This document shows, one piece after another, positions 10,270 to 18,491 of a stretch of DNA of 64,000 nucleotides. Position numbers and translations under genes: made by a program. Below the pieces are notes generated by a model. The model was not told the origin of the DNA. It ran no database searches and was given only the letters and a program-made list of their open reading frames with translations. This DNA comes from Streptomyces sp. SID13726 (lineage in GTDB: Bacteria; Actinomycetota; Actinomycetes; Streptomycetales; Streptomycetaceae). Every line of letters begins with the position of its first letter. Within the stretch, counting starts at the first letter, position 1. The DNA lies in NCBI RefSeq assembly GCF_010548375.1, contig NZ_JAAGLY010000002.1, positions 186,001-250,000 of the forward strand, read 5' to 3'.

Positions 10270-10647
10270 ATGAACCAAGCCGTGCAGACCGAATGGATGG
10301 ACATCGCCGCGGGCCGGGGTGCCCTCGCGGCCGGGGTGATCGTCGCGGGAGTGGTGGTCGTGGCGGTCCTGATCGGCGCCTTCTGGCTGGGCGTCCGCGT
10401 CAAGCGGCGCGAGTCGCCCCCGCCGACCCCGGAGGAGCAGCCGAGGCTGCCGGAGGACGGGCCGGTCCGTGAGATCAGGGAGATGCGGGAGCCCGACGAG
10501 GTGCCGAGGAGCGACACCCGGCTGACCCCGCACGAGCTGCCCAACCACGGGAACAGTCCGACCCGCACCGGTGCGTCGCAGGATCGCCCCCGCTGGAACG
10601 AGGGCGGCAGCGGTTCGTTCGGCAGCGGTGGTCCGGGGCGCGGCTGA
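10270..10647 (+). CDS. DUF6479 family membrane protein
   Basis: A 125-residue protein with one hydrophobic segment at about residues 18-42 (GVIVAGVVVVAVLIGAFWLG) followed by a basic RVKRRE stop-transfer stretch. The cytoplasmic tail is acidic and Pro-rich (PEEQPRLPEDGPV, REPDEVPR, LTPHEL) and ends in GSGSFGSGGPGRG. This arrangement matches Streptomyces DUF6479 proteins, whose function is unknown. The ATG at 10270 is supported by the position of the membrane segment. It is divergent from the copper-binding protein gene. Confidence 0.75.
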   Translation: MNQAVQTEWMDIAAGRGALAAGVIVAGVVVVAVLIGAFWLGVRVKRRESPPPTPEEQPRLPEDGPVREIREMREPDEVPRSDTRLTPHELPNHGNSPTRTGASQDRPRWNEGGSGSFGSGGPGRG

Positions 10648-10682
10648 CGCCAGCGGCCCTTCACGGAGCGGCGGCCGTCCGG

Positions 10683-11005
10683 TCACTCACCGAGCCGGGC
10701 GGCCGTCTCCAGCAGCAGCGCGTGGACGAAGGCCTGCGGGAGGTTGCCGCGCAGCCGGCGCTGGGCGATGTCGAACTCCTCGGCGTACAGGCCGGACGCC
10801 CCGCAGGCTCCCCGGTTGCGTTCGAACCAGCGGTATGCCTCCACGGCCCGGCCTTGCTGGTGCTCGGCGAGCGCCATGACGAACCCGCACAGCAGGAACG
10901 CCCCCTCGGCCTCCGCCAGGGGGCGTTCGTCGTGCCGGAAGCGGTACAGGAAGTGGTCGTCGGCCAGTTCCCGGCGGCACTCGGCGAGGGTGGCCAGGTG
11001 CGGGG
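10683..11005 (-). pseudogene. 3' fragment of a GH15 glucoamylase/trehalase-like gene
   Basis: The last 105 or so residues match the C-terminus of GH15 glycosidases: ADDHFLYRFRHDERPLAEAEG, FLLCGFVMALAEHQ, AYRWFERNRGACG, LYAEEFDIAQRRLRGNLPQAF and HALLLETAARL. Full-length enzymes have about 600 residues, so roughly five-sixths, with the catalytic acid and most of the (alpha/alpha)6 barrel, are gone. The break coincides with a direct repeat at 11006-11091, after which the MFS gene ends. A GTG farther upstream could start a short protein, but it would read through the repeat and lack an active site. Confidence 0.72.
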
Positions 11006-11091
11006 AGATCAGCGGAGGGCGGGTGCCGGAGCCGACGGGAGCGGCGGAGCCAGAGATCAGCGAAGGCGAGTGCCGAAGCCGACGGGAGCGG
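11006..11091. repeat. imperfect direct repeat, two copies, 48-bp period
   Basis: Copies at 11006-11044 and 11054-11091 both start with agatcagcg and end with gccgacgggagcgg, with a few substitutions between. They lie exactly where the similarity of the GH15 fragment stops and just after the MFS gene 3' end, so they may mark the deletion or duplication that truncated the glycosidase gene. Confidence 0.65.
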
Positions 11092-11135
11092 CCGATGGGT
11101 CCACGTCCCACCGGCCGCCCCGATAACCCGGCTGC

Positions 11136-12767
11136 TCAGCCCTCCCCGCCCACCCCCGAAACCGAAGCCGTGGTCACCCCGCCGGAGGCACCCCCGTCCA
11201 CCGCCCCCGACGCGGCGATCTGCGAATGCCCGCCGCCCGCGCCCCGGGGCCGGCGCAGCAGCACCATGGCCACCACCGCGGCCAGCAGGGTCAGGGACCC
11301 CGCCACGGTCAGGCACAGCCGCAGACCGTCCAGGAACGACTCGCCGAGCGCGCCCATGGCACGCCCCGTGTCCGCCCCCAGGTCGAGCCCGGCGACCGCG
11401 CCCAGTCCGCCCTGGTCCGCCGTCGAGACGATCCGCTCCCCCGTCGCACCGGTGATTCCGGCGTCGGCCAGGTGGCCGGGGAAGGTGTCCAGCGCCCGGG
11501 TGGTCAGCAGTGCCCCCAGGACGGCGGGACCGAGCGCGCCGCCGACCTGGCGGAAGGCGTTGTTGCCCGCGGCCGCCATACCGGCGAGGTGATACGGCAC
11601 GGAGGCCACGGCGGTCGCGGTCATCGGCGTCATGACCGCGCCGAGGCCGAGCCCCAGCGGGGCGAGCCGCAGGGCCAGGGACCCGAAGGAGGTGTCGGCG
11701 TCGACGCCGATCAGCGAGAACAGCGCTGCGGACACGAGGACCAGACCGCCTGTGATCAGGACGCGCGCGGAGACCCGGTGCATGAGGCGTCCGACGGGCC
11801 CGCCGACCAGGATGGCGCACACGGTCACCACCAGCAGCCGCCAGCCGGCCTCCATCGTGTCGAGCCGCTGCACCATCCCGAAGTAGAGGCTGAGCAGGAA
11901 GAAGAAGCCGATCAGCGCGAGGAAGGTGATCATCGCGACCAGCGTGGTGGCGGTGAAGGCCGGGCTGCGGAACAGCGCGAGGTCGAGCATGGGGCTGTCG
12001 CTGCGCCGCTCGGCGAGCACGAAGGCGACTCCGCCGACGACGGCCACGGCGAGGGCGGCCAGCACCTTCGGGGCGGTGAACGAGTCGGCTCCGCCCTCGA
12101 TGACGCCGTAGACGAGGGCGGTGATCGCCACCGAGGCGGTGATCTGGCCGGGCCAGTCCAGCCGCCGTTCGAACGGCGCCCGCGAGTCGGTCAGCAGCCG
12201 TGCGGCGACGGCGGCGGCGAGCAGCGAGACGGGGATCGCGGGCAGGTAGATCCAGCGCCAGGCGAAGTGGTCGAGGATCACGCCCGCGACCAGTGGTCCG
12301 ACGGCGAGCGCCAGCATCAGCGAGGTGGCCCACAGGCCGATGAACTTGCCGCGCTCGCGGTGGTCGGGCACCACATGGCTGATCAGCGCGAGGGTGGTGG
12401 GCAGCAGCGTGGCCGCACCGAGTCCGGCGAGCGCCTGCCCGATCCACAGCACCTGCACCGACTGCGCGGACAGCGCGACGGCGGCACCGGCGGCGGAGAG
12501 GAGGAGCCCCGCCTGGAACACCTTCTTGCGTCCGTGGACGTCGCCGACGACGCCGGCGGTCAGGATGAACGCGGCCATGGGCAGGACGAACGCGTCCTGG
12601 ACCCAGGACAGTTGGGCGGTCGTCGCGTCGAGCGCCGACTGGATGGCGGGCAGGCTGACGGCGACCGTGGTGACCGGCAGATAGGCGACGAAGACGCCGA
12701 GGCAGGCCATGACGAGCGTGGCCGCCCGGCGGTCGGCCGGCCCGCTTGCCGGGGTCGTGACATTCAC
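11136..12767 (-). CDS. MFS exporter, DHA2 (EmrB/QacA) family
   Basis: About 543 residues with many hydrophobic helices, fitting the 14-helix DHA2 drug:H+ antiporters. Visible signatures are SWVQDAFVLPMAAFIL with the following GDVHGRKKVF loop, the LPTTLALISHVVP region, and an antiporter-like GPLVAGVILDHFAWRWIY motif C. The GTG at 12767 is chosen because AGGAGAG lies six bases upstream. A Pro-, Gly- and Ser-rich tail ends the protein. It is divergent from a double-length Lrp/AsnC regulator that probably controls it. Substrate unknown; exporters beside Lrp genes often move amino acids or drugs. Confidence 0.87.
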   Translation of the reverse strand: MNVTTPASGPADRRAATLVMACLGVFVAYLPVTTVAVSLPAIQSALDATTAQLSWVQDAFVLPMAAFILTAGVVGDVHGRKKVFQAGLLLSAAGAAVALSAQSVQVLWIGQALAGLGAATLLPTTLALISHVVPDHRERGKFIGLWATSLMLALAVGPLVAGVILDHFAWRWIYLPAIPVSLLAAAVAARLLTDSRAPFERRLDWPGQITASVAITALVYGVIEGGADSFTAPKVLAALAVAVVGGVAFVLAERRSDSPMLDLALFRSPAFTATTLVAMITFLALIGFFFLLSLYFGMVQRLDTMEAGWRLLVVTVCAILVGGPVGRLMHRVSARVLITGGLVLVSAALFSLIGVDADTSFGSLALRLAPLGLGLGAVMTPMTATAVASVPYHLAGMAAAGNNAFRQVGGALGPAVLGALLTTRALDTFPGHLADAGITGATGERIVSTADQGGLGAVAGLDLGADTGRAMGALGESFLDGLRLCLTVAGSLTLLAAVVAMVLLRRPRGAGGGHSQIAASGAVDGGASGGVTTASVSGVGGEG

Positions 12768-12871
12768 GGGGAACTCTCCTCTACGGCGACGCGCGCCGCG
12801 GTCTTGCGGTGTTTCTCGGGCGCCCCAGCATCCGCGACAACGGATCGAATCCCCAATATCACGGCCAGAAG

Positions 12872-12891
12872 TGAATACAAACCTCCATTCA
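12872..12891. promoter_or_regulatory. inverted repeat between the MFS and Lrp genes
   Basis: TGAAT at 12872-12876 and ATTCA at 12887-12891 form perfect 5-bp arms across a 10-bp AT-richer spacer. It sits 27 bases before the Lrp start and about 105 before the MFS start, in an unusually AT-rich patch for this DNA, as expected of an Lrp-type operator and promoter. Confidence 0.4.
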
Positions 12892-12918
12892 TGCGCCCGA
12901 GGCTGGCAGACTTCTCCC

Positions 12919-13905
12919 ATGGCCGACGAGATCGACAGAAGAATCCTCCGCGCGCTGCATTACAGTCCGCGAGCCTCGTTCCGGCTCATCGGCGAGGTCG
13001 CCGGGGTGTCGGAGCAGACCGCGGCCCGCCGCTACCAGGCGCTGCGGCGCGAGGGGGTGATGCGGGTGGTGGGCCTGGTCAACCCGGAGGCGCACGGGCT
13101 GGCCCGCTGGATCACCCGCATCCGCTGCCGCCCCGACCGGGTCTCCCCGCTCGCGGACGCCCTCACCCGGCGGTCCGACATCGCCTACGTCGGTCTGGCC
13201 TCCGGCGGCTCCGAGATCATCTGCATGATCAACTCACCGGTCGAGGCCCCGCACGACGACATCCTGCTGCGCCGGCTGCCCAAGGCGGACTCCGTGCTGG
13301 ACGTCAGCATCGACCTGCTGATCCACCCCTTCGGCACCGGGGGCCACTCCGAGTGGTCCGGATACGGCGGCCGGCTCACCCCCGGGCAGGTGGCCCGGCT
13401 CACCGCGGACCGGCCGTCCGTGGCCGACGGCCCGCACCCACCGCCCACGGCGGAGGACACCCCGCTCCTCGACGCCCTGGCCGAGGACGGCCGTACGACC
13501 CACACCCGGCTCGCCGAGGTCACCGGCTGGTCCAAGGCACGGGTGGCCCGCAGGCTGGAGGCGCTGGAGTCCTCGGGCGCCCTCTCCTACGACGTCGACC
13601 TGCTGCCCGAGCGGCTGGGCCACCATCTCAACGCCACCCTCTGGCTGCGGGTCGCCCCGGCCCGTCTGCACCGGGTCGGCGAGGAGCTGGCGGGCCACGA
13701 CGAGGTGGCCTTCGCCGGTGCCATGAGCGGCGACCACAACATCATGGTCATCGTCACCTGCCGGGACGCGGAGGACTTCTACCGCTACCTCACCATCCGC
13801 GTGGCGGCCGTCCCCGGTATCGACGCCTACAGCGTCAGCATCCGGGTCCGCCGTCTCAAGCAGGCCGCGTCCCTCATCGCGCACGGCCGGCTGATCCCCG
13901 CGTGA
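12919..13905 (+). CDS. double-length Lrp/AsnC family transcriptional regulator
   Basis: At 328 residues this is about twice the length of a classical Lrp protein. The first half has an AsnC-type HTH (DEIDRRILRALHYSPRASF, SEQTAARRYQAL) and a ligand domain. From about residue 178 a second HTH (PLLDALAEDGRTTHTRLAEV, SKARVARRLEALE) and a second RAM-like domain (AGAMSGDHNIMVIV, GIDAYSV) follow. The tandem architecture occurs in actinomycete Lrp paralogues. Divergent placement from the MFS gene suggests it controls that exporter in response to an amino acid or a product. The ATG at 12919 starts directly at the conserved MADEIDRRIL. Confidence 0.87.
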   Translation: MADEIDRRILRALHYSPRASFRLIGEVAGVSEQTAARRYQALRREGVMRVVGLVNPEAHGLARWITRIRCRPDRVSPLADALTRRSDIAYVGLASGGSEIICMINSPVEAPHDDILLRRLPKADSVLDVSIDLLIHPFGTGGHSEWSGYGGRLTPGQVARLTADRPSVADGPHPPPTAEDTPLLDALAEDGRTTHTRLAEVTGWSKARVARRLEALESSGALSYDVDLLPERLGHHLNATLWLRVAPARLHRVGEELAGHDEVAFAGAMSGDHNIMVIVTCRDAEDFYRYLTIRVAAVPGIDAYSVSIRVRRLKQAASLIAHGRLIPA

Positions 13906-13920
13906 CCGGCACCAGAGCGC

Positions 13921-15567
13921 TCAGCAGCCGCCGGTGTCGGACGCCGACGCGGTGGCGAGGTACGTCGAGCCGATCCGGTAGACGCCCGCCTCGCGGACCG
14001 TCAGCCGGGTGAACTCGCCCTGCTCGCTCAGGCATCCGCCCTCGACGCGCAGCCACGGCGAGTACGCGATCCGCACAGTCACCGAGCCGGGTCCCGGCAT
14101 CCGTACGTCGAGTTCGGCGCCCGAGGCACCCGCCACGCGGGCGGGTGCCGACACCAGCGGCACCGCGTTCCGCACCCGGTACACCCGCCAGTGGGCGTCG
14201 CTCCACACCGGCTCCAGCCAGTCGGGCGCGCTGCGCACCAGCCGGGCCTCGGCCTCCCCGTACCGGTCGGGTTCGGTGTCCGGCAGCACCACGTATCCGA
14301 CCGCCCAGCGGTCGAGCCAGGCCCGGTACTCGGCCGCGGAGAACGTGCCGTCGTAGAAGAACCGGCCGCGCTGCATGTCGAGTTGGGTGTTCCAGCCGCG
14401 GGCGAGGTTGACGTGCGGGGAGAGCACCGCGGCCTCGCGGTGGTCGTGGGCGGGGACGGCCTCCACGCGGGCGCGGTCGGCGCCGAGCCGGTCGAGGGCC
14501 CGTACGACACCTCGGGTGTCTGCGGCCCATGCCGGGACCTCGGAGCTGCCCCGCAGGAAGGAGGTGGGCGTGCCGGAGCCCAGCCAGAAGAGGGAGGCCA
14601 CGAGGGCGAGGACGAGCGCGCCGCGCCGGGCCCGGGCGCGGCGGTGCGTGGCGAGCAGGGCTGCGAGCAGCGCGGCCGGTGCGAACAGCAGCGCGAGCCG
14701 CTCGACGTTGGTGCCGATCGGCGAGGGGATGAGGTACGACAGCACGACCCCGACGGCGTACACGGCCCCGCCCAGCCGCAGCACCCGCCAGTCGCGCGGC
14801 GCCAGCAGGGCGACGGCCGTACCGAGCAGACAGGGCCACAGGATGCGCCCGGCCGCCATGGGCTCCTGGCCGTGGAACGGGAAGAGCAGCGTGGTCGCAC
14901 CGACCACCGCGAACGGCGGGAGGACCAGCGCGGCGGCCCGGCCCCAGTCGCGGAGCAGGAGGTGGGCCGCGCCCGCCGTGACCAGGAACAGCCCGGCGAC
15001 CGGGCTGGCCGCCGTCGCGAGGAGCGCGTACCCCGCCGCGAGGACGAGGCGCCGCTCCCCCGCCAGCAGCACACAGGCGGCGAGCCCGAAGGCGACGCCG
15101 AGCGCGAAGGTCGTACGGCCCGCCGCCACGTCGACCCACAGCCCGAACGCGGCGAGCAGCGCGGTCGGGAGCGGCCGTCGGATGCCGGAGCGCAGCACCA
15201 GCACGGAGACCAGCCAGCCGGACGCCAGTCCGGAGACGACGGCGACCGTGCGGACGCCGAAGAAGCCCATGAGGTACGGCGATATCAGGCTGTAGTTGGC
15301 GGTGTGGGCGCCGCCGAACCAGAACAGCCCGTAGGCCGAGTCACCGTGCTGGACGGCGAACCGCGCCCAGGTCTCCTGGGCCGCGAGGTCGCCGCCCCCG
15401 TTGGCGCGGAAGACCGCCCACGCCAGGTACAGCGGCAGCATGGTCACGGTGGCGAGCAGGGGGACGCAACGGCGCCGGAGGAAGGCCCGCAGCCGCCGTC
15501 CCGGTCCCGTGCCGTGCGGTGCGAGTCGGTCCGCATGGGCAGGGGGCAGCGCGAGAGCAGCGGTCAT
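13921..15567 (-). CDS. polytopic membrane protein with extracytoplasmic C-terminal domain
   Basis: A 548-residue protein. After a basic N-terminus it shows roughly ten hydrophobic segments up to about residue 320, then a soluble C-terminal part of over 200 residues with a Cys near its end. The early acidic/Gln segment GGDLAAQETWARFAVQHGDS and the long C-terminal domain recall GT-C type glycosyltransferases that use lipid-linked sugars, but I see no diagnostic motif and would not assign an activity. The ATG at 15567 is preceded by GGAGACGCC. It is divergent from a Tat-exported protein gene. Confidence 0.7.
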   Translation of the reverse strand: MTAALALPPAHADRLAPHGTGPGRRLRAFLRRRCVPLLATVTMLPLYLAWAVFRANGGGDLAAQETWARFAVQHGDSAYGLFWFGGAHTANYSLISPYLMGFFGVRTVAVVSGLASGWLVSVLVLRSGIRRPLPTALLAAFGLWVDVAAGRTTFALGVAFGLAACVLLAGERRLVLAAGYALLATAASPVAGLFLVTAGAAHLLLRDWGRAAALVLPPFAVVGATTLLFPFHGQEPMAAGRILWPCLLGTAVALLAPRDWRVLRLGGAVYAVGVVLSYLIPSPIGTNVERLALLFAPAALLAALLATHRRARARRGALVLALVASLFWLGSGTPTSFLRGSSEVPAWAADTRGVVRALDRLGADRARVEAVPAHDHREAAVLSPHVNLARGWNTQLDMQRGRFFYDGTFSAAEYRAWLDRWAVGYVVLPDTEPDRYGEAEARLVRSAPDWLEPVWSDAHWRVYRVRNAVPLVSAPARVAGASGAELDVRMPGPGSVTVRIAYSPWLRVEGGCLSEQGEFTRLTVREAGVYRIGSTYLATASASDTGGC

Positions 15568-15801
15568 GGGGGCGTCTCCGTTCAGCGGTTCGGCGCCCTC
15601 ACGTGGTCAAGGGGCGGTGCCGACTGCTGATCGATTCTTGATCGGGCCCCCGCGCACGGCATCGGCCGTTCGGCCAGGAACCGCCGCCGCACACGGGGTG
15701 GCCCTCGGTCGAACGGCTGAGGGCCGGCCCACGACGGGATCGTCGACCACCCCGCGACTCGGCCTCGCGGGCATGGTCAACTGGTGTTCGGACCACAGCC
15801 G

Positions 15802-15830
15802 TTGACCCGTCCCCCGGACCACAGCAGAAT
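15802..15830 (+). promoter_or_regulatory. vegetative (HrdB-type) promoter for the Tat-exported protein gene
   Basis: TTGACC at 15802-15807 and CAGAAT at 15825-15830 are separated by 17 bases, close to the actinomycete TTGACa-17/18-TAgaaT consensus. Transcription would begin near 15837, just before the palindromic operator and about 54 bases before the start codon. Confidence 0.6.
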
Positions 15831-15843
15831 GAGCCCGCATCTC

Positions 15844-15859
15844 TTGAGAGCGCTCTCAA
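15844..15859. promoter_or_regulatory. LacI-family operator, perfect 16-bp palindrome
   Basis: TTGAGAGCGCTCTCAA is a perfect palindrome with the CG centre typical of LacI/GalR sugar repressors in Streptomyces. It lies directly downstream of the predicted transcription start and 31 bases before the ATG at 15891, so bound repressor would block initiation or early elongation. No LacI-family gene lies in the window. Confidence 0.7.
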
Positions 15860-15890
15860 AAGCCTAGGCCCGCCCCTCCCGAGGAGACCC

Positions 15891-17264
15891 ATGACCGGCA
15901 GCCCCCGCCCGCCCCTCAGCCGCCGCACGCTCATCGGGACCGGTCTCTCGGCCGCCGCCCTGGCCGCGACCGGCACCGGCACGGCCGGCGCCGCGCAGCC
16001 CGCGCCCGCGTCCTCCGCGCCTCGCCGGGCGCAGTCCTTCCTCGCCGCCGCCATGGACGCCTACCCGGACCACGGCACGATCCGGCTCACCCAGAGCTAC
16101 ACGGACCAGGCGGGCCTGTTCAGCACCGCGTTCACCTACGACAACGCCCTCGCGATCCTCGCCCACCTGGCGTCCCCCGGGGGCCGGGCCCGGGCGGTGG
16201 CCCTCGGCGACGCGCTGCTGTACGCCCAGGCGCACGACCCGGTGTACGACGACGGCAGGCTGCGGCAGGCGTACAACGTCGGGCCGTACACCTTCTACGA
16301 CGGTTCCGCGCAGCCGGACGGGTTCGTGCGGGCGGACGGCACGGCGAACGTCGGTACGCAGTTCGGCTTCACCGGTACCGCCGTGGGCGACATGGCGTGG
16401 GCCGGTATCGCGCTCGGCACGCTGGCCGGGCGGACCGGTGAGCGGCGCTTCCTCGCGGGCGCGGTGCGGATCGGCGAGTGGATCGAGCGGGTCGGGCGCA
16501 CCGACGAGCCGCTGGGCGGCTACAAGTTCGGCGTCGACGGGGCCGACCAGAAGCTGCCGTTCACCTCGACCGAGCACAACACCGACCTGGTCGGCCTGTT
16601 CGGACGGCTCGCGCGGCTGACCGGGGACCGGGTGTGGCGGGAGCGGCGGGCGCGGGCGCGGGCCTTCGTCGAGAGGATGTGGGAACCGTCGGGGGGCTTC
16701 TTCTACACCGGCACCAACGACGGCGTGACGGTCAACAAGTCCCCGGTCCCTGAGGACACCCAGACCTGGACCCACCTCGCCCTCGCCTCCCGGAAGCACT
16801 CCCGCTCGCTCGACTGGGCCGCGTCCGAACTGGCCGTCCTGGACACACCGGACCGCCCCAACAGCACGGTCCCCGCCGGTCAGTCCTACGAGGGCGTCAC
16901 CTTCAGCTCGGCGAGCCTGCTGGCGAACGAGGGCGCGCCCATCGCCGACGGGCAGCCCAGACCGGACCGCAACGGCGTCTGGTTCGAGGGCACGGCCCAC
17001 CTCGCCCTCGCCCTGCGCGACCGGGGTCACTCCGGTGACGAGAAGCGCGCCGGCCGCCTGATCGCCTCGATCGAACGCGCCCAGGACCTCCTCGGCACCG
17101 GCCAGACCGTCGGCGCCGCCGCCCTTCCGGCCCGCTCCGGGGTGGTCTCGGCGAGCAGCCCGCTCGACACCGGTTTCGGGTTCGGCTACTACCCGTACCG
17201 GCACACGGGCGCCACGGCCTGGTACCTCCTGGCTGCGGGCCGGTCGAACCCGCTGGGGGTGTGA
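15891..17264 (+). CDS. Tat-exported six-hairpin-glycosidase-like protein
   Basis: A 457-residue protein with a Tat leader (SRRTLIGTGL, then an Ala-rich hydrophobic stretch, cleavage near AGAAQ). The mature part has repeated helix pairs with AYNVGPYTF, GTQFGFTGTAVGDMAWAGIAL, STEHNTDLVGLFGRLA and GFGFGYYPYRHTGATAWYLLAA, as in (alpha/alpha)6-barrel glycoside hydrolase-like proteins. An acidic residue of the EHNTD block could be catalytic, but the family is poorly characterised. Control by a LacI-type operator supports a carbohydrate role. GAGGAG precedes the ATG by five bases. A strong hairpin terminator lies downstream. Confidence 0.78.
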   Translation: MTGSPRPPLSRRTLIGTGLSAAALAATGTGTAGAAQPAPASSAPRRAQSFLAAAMDAYPDHGTIRLTQSYTDQAGLFSTAFTYDNALAILAHLASPGGRARAVALGDALLYAQAHDPVYDDGRLRQAYNVGPYTFYDGSAQPDGFVRADGTANVGTQFGFTGTAVGDMAWAGIALGTLAGRTGERRFLAGAVRIGEWIERVGRTDEPLGGYKFGVDGADQKLPFTSTEHNTDLVGLFGRLARLTGDRVWRERRARARAFVERMWEPSGGFFYTGTNDGVTVNKSPVPEDTQTWTHLALASRKHSRSLDWAASELAVLDTPDRPNSTVPAGQSYEGVTFSSASLLANEGAPIADGQPRPDRNGVWFEGTAHLALALRDRGHSGDEKRAGRLIASIERAQDLLGTGQTVGAAALPARSGVVSASSPLDTGFGFGYYPYRHTGATAWYLLAAGRSNPLGV

Positions 17265-17288
17265 CGCCGTAGAGCCCGGGCGCCGGTC

Positions 17289-17319
17289 GCCGAAGAGGAG
17301 GGCAAGCTCTTCTTCGGGC
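17289..17319. terminator. strong bidirectional hairpin between convergent genes
   Basis: GCCGAAGAGGAG pairs with CTCTTCTTCGGGC around a six-base loop, giving about 12 pairs with one bulge and one G-U. It lies between the 3' ends of the Tat-exported protein gene and the esterase gene. There is no clear T-tract, which is usual for Streptomyces terminators. Confidence 0.55.
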
Positions 17320-17355
17320 GGCCTCGACGTCACCGTGCCCGACGACGGCTCCGGG

Positions 17356-18324
17356 TCACTCCCCCAGGAGCCGCCGCAGCCAGCGCACCCGGGCGGCGAT
17401 CGCGGCCTGGGACACCGCCGCGTGGGGTGCGAGCAGGTCGAAGCCGTGGAAGCCGCCCGGCCAGACGTGCAGTTCGGCGTCCCCGCCGGCCTGCCAGATG
17501 CGGGAGGCGTAGGCGACGACCTCGTCGCGGAAGGTCTCGGCGGAGCCGACGTCGAGGAAGGCCGGGGGCAGTCCGGACAGATCCTCGGCGCGGGCCGGTG
17601 CCGCGTACGGGGACACCTCCGGGCCGCCGCGGGCCGTGCCGAGCAGCGCGCTCCAGCCGACCTCGTTGGCGGACCGGTCCCACACGCCGAGGCCCCGCAT
17701 CTGGAGCGCGGAGGGGCTGTCGTTGCGGTCGTCCAGCATGGGGCACATCAGGAGCTGGCCGATGGGGCGCGGGCCCTCGCGGTCGCGGGTCAGCAGGGCG
17801 AGCGCGGCCGTCAGACCGCCACCCGCGCTGCCGCCCGCGACGACGATCCGGTCGGGGTCGCCGCCGAACTCCCCGGCATGCCCGGCGCTCCACACGAGCC
17901 CTGCGTAGACGTCCTCCACGGGCGCGGGGTGCGGGTGCTCGGGGGCCAGCCGGTACTCCACCGACACCACGACCGCGCCCAGCTCCTGCGCCCAGTCGAG
18001 GACGGTCTCCACGCCTGACCTGTTGCGGCCCAGGATCATGCCGCCGCCGTGGGCGTAGTAGAAGACCGGACGCGGCCCGATCACTCCCGTGGGCCGGCAG
18101 ATCAGCAGGGAGATGTCCGGCGCGCCCTCAGGCCCGGGCACCCTGCGCTCCTCGACCTGGAAGGCCCCGCCGCGGCCGAGCTGCTCGTCGCTCGGCAGCA
18201 CGAGGGCCTCGCCTTCGCGCATGGCCGGCAGCAGTTCGAGGTTCCACTCCCTCGGAATCCGCTCCGTGACGACGGCCAGGGCCGCGTCGAGCTCGGGATC
18301 GAACGGTGGCGGATTCGGCGTCAT
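17356..18324 (-). CDS. alpha/beta hydrolase, HSL-type esterase
   Basis: A 322-residue hormone-sensitive-lipase-family esterase. The oxyanion motif HGGG is at 92-95, GGSAGGG gives nucleophile Ser 166, the acid is in SAETFRDE near residue 263, and GGFHGFD places the catalytic His at 293. It should hydrolyse short-chain or acetyl esters in the cytoplasm; no signal peptide is present. The nucleophile elbow reads GGSAG rather than the commoner GDSAG. The ATG at 18324 is preceded by GGGAG. It is convergent with the Tat-exported protein gene and divergent from a methyltransferase. Confidence 0.87.
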   Translation of the reverse strand: MTPNPPPFDPELDAALAVVTERIPREWNLELLPAMREGEALVLPSDEQLGRGGAFQVEERRVPGPEGAPDISLLICRPTGVIGPRPVFYYAHGGGMILGRNRSGVETVLDWAQELGAVVVSVEYRLAPEHPHPAPVEDVYAGLVWSAGHAGEFGGDPDRIVVAGGSAGGGLTAALALLTRDREGPRPIGQLLMCPMLDDRNDSPSALQMRGLGVWDRSANEVGWSALLGTARGGPEVSPYAAPARAEDLSGLPPAFLDVGSAETFRDEVVAYASRIWQAGGDAELHVWPGGFHGFDLLAPHAAVSQAAIAARVRWLRRLLGE

Positions 18325-18491
18325 GGCGGTCTCCCGGTGCAGGTGTCCTTCCCGCCATGATCGGCCCGTCCCACCGGGCCGCGCTCCCGCCACCCGGCGG
18401 GTACTGCCCGCCACCTGGCTCCCTGTCCCCCGGCCGCTCCAAGGCCGCACAACTGTGAAAAACTTACATACAGGACACAAGGGAGATTCAG

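Larger units (their letters stand above)
15568..15890. other. intergenic region of 323 bp holding promoter and operator
   Basis: No coding signal is convincing here. The region separates two divergent genes. It holds inverted repeat arms GGTCAAC (15775-15781) and GTTGACC (15801-15807), a vegetative-type promoter and a perfect LacI-type palindrome, all directed at the rightward gene. Promoter elements for the leftward membrane-protein gene were not recognised. Confidence 0.6.

Noticed and set aside
11226..14012. A 928-codon open frame on the plus strand
   Set aside because: It is antisense to the MFS gene and crosses the Lrp gene; composition is low in hydrophobic order with long Gln/Arg/Gly runs typical of GC-rich antisense frames.
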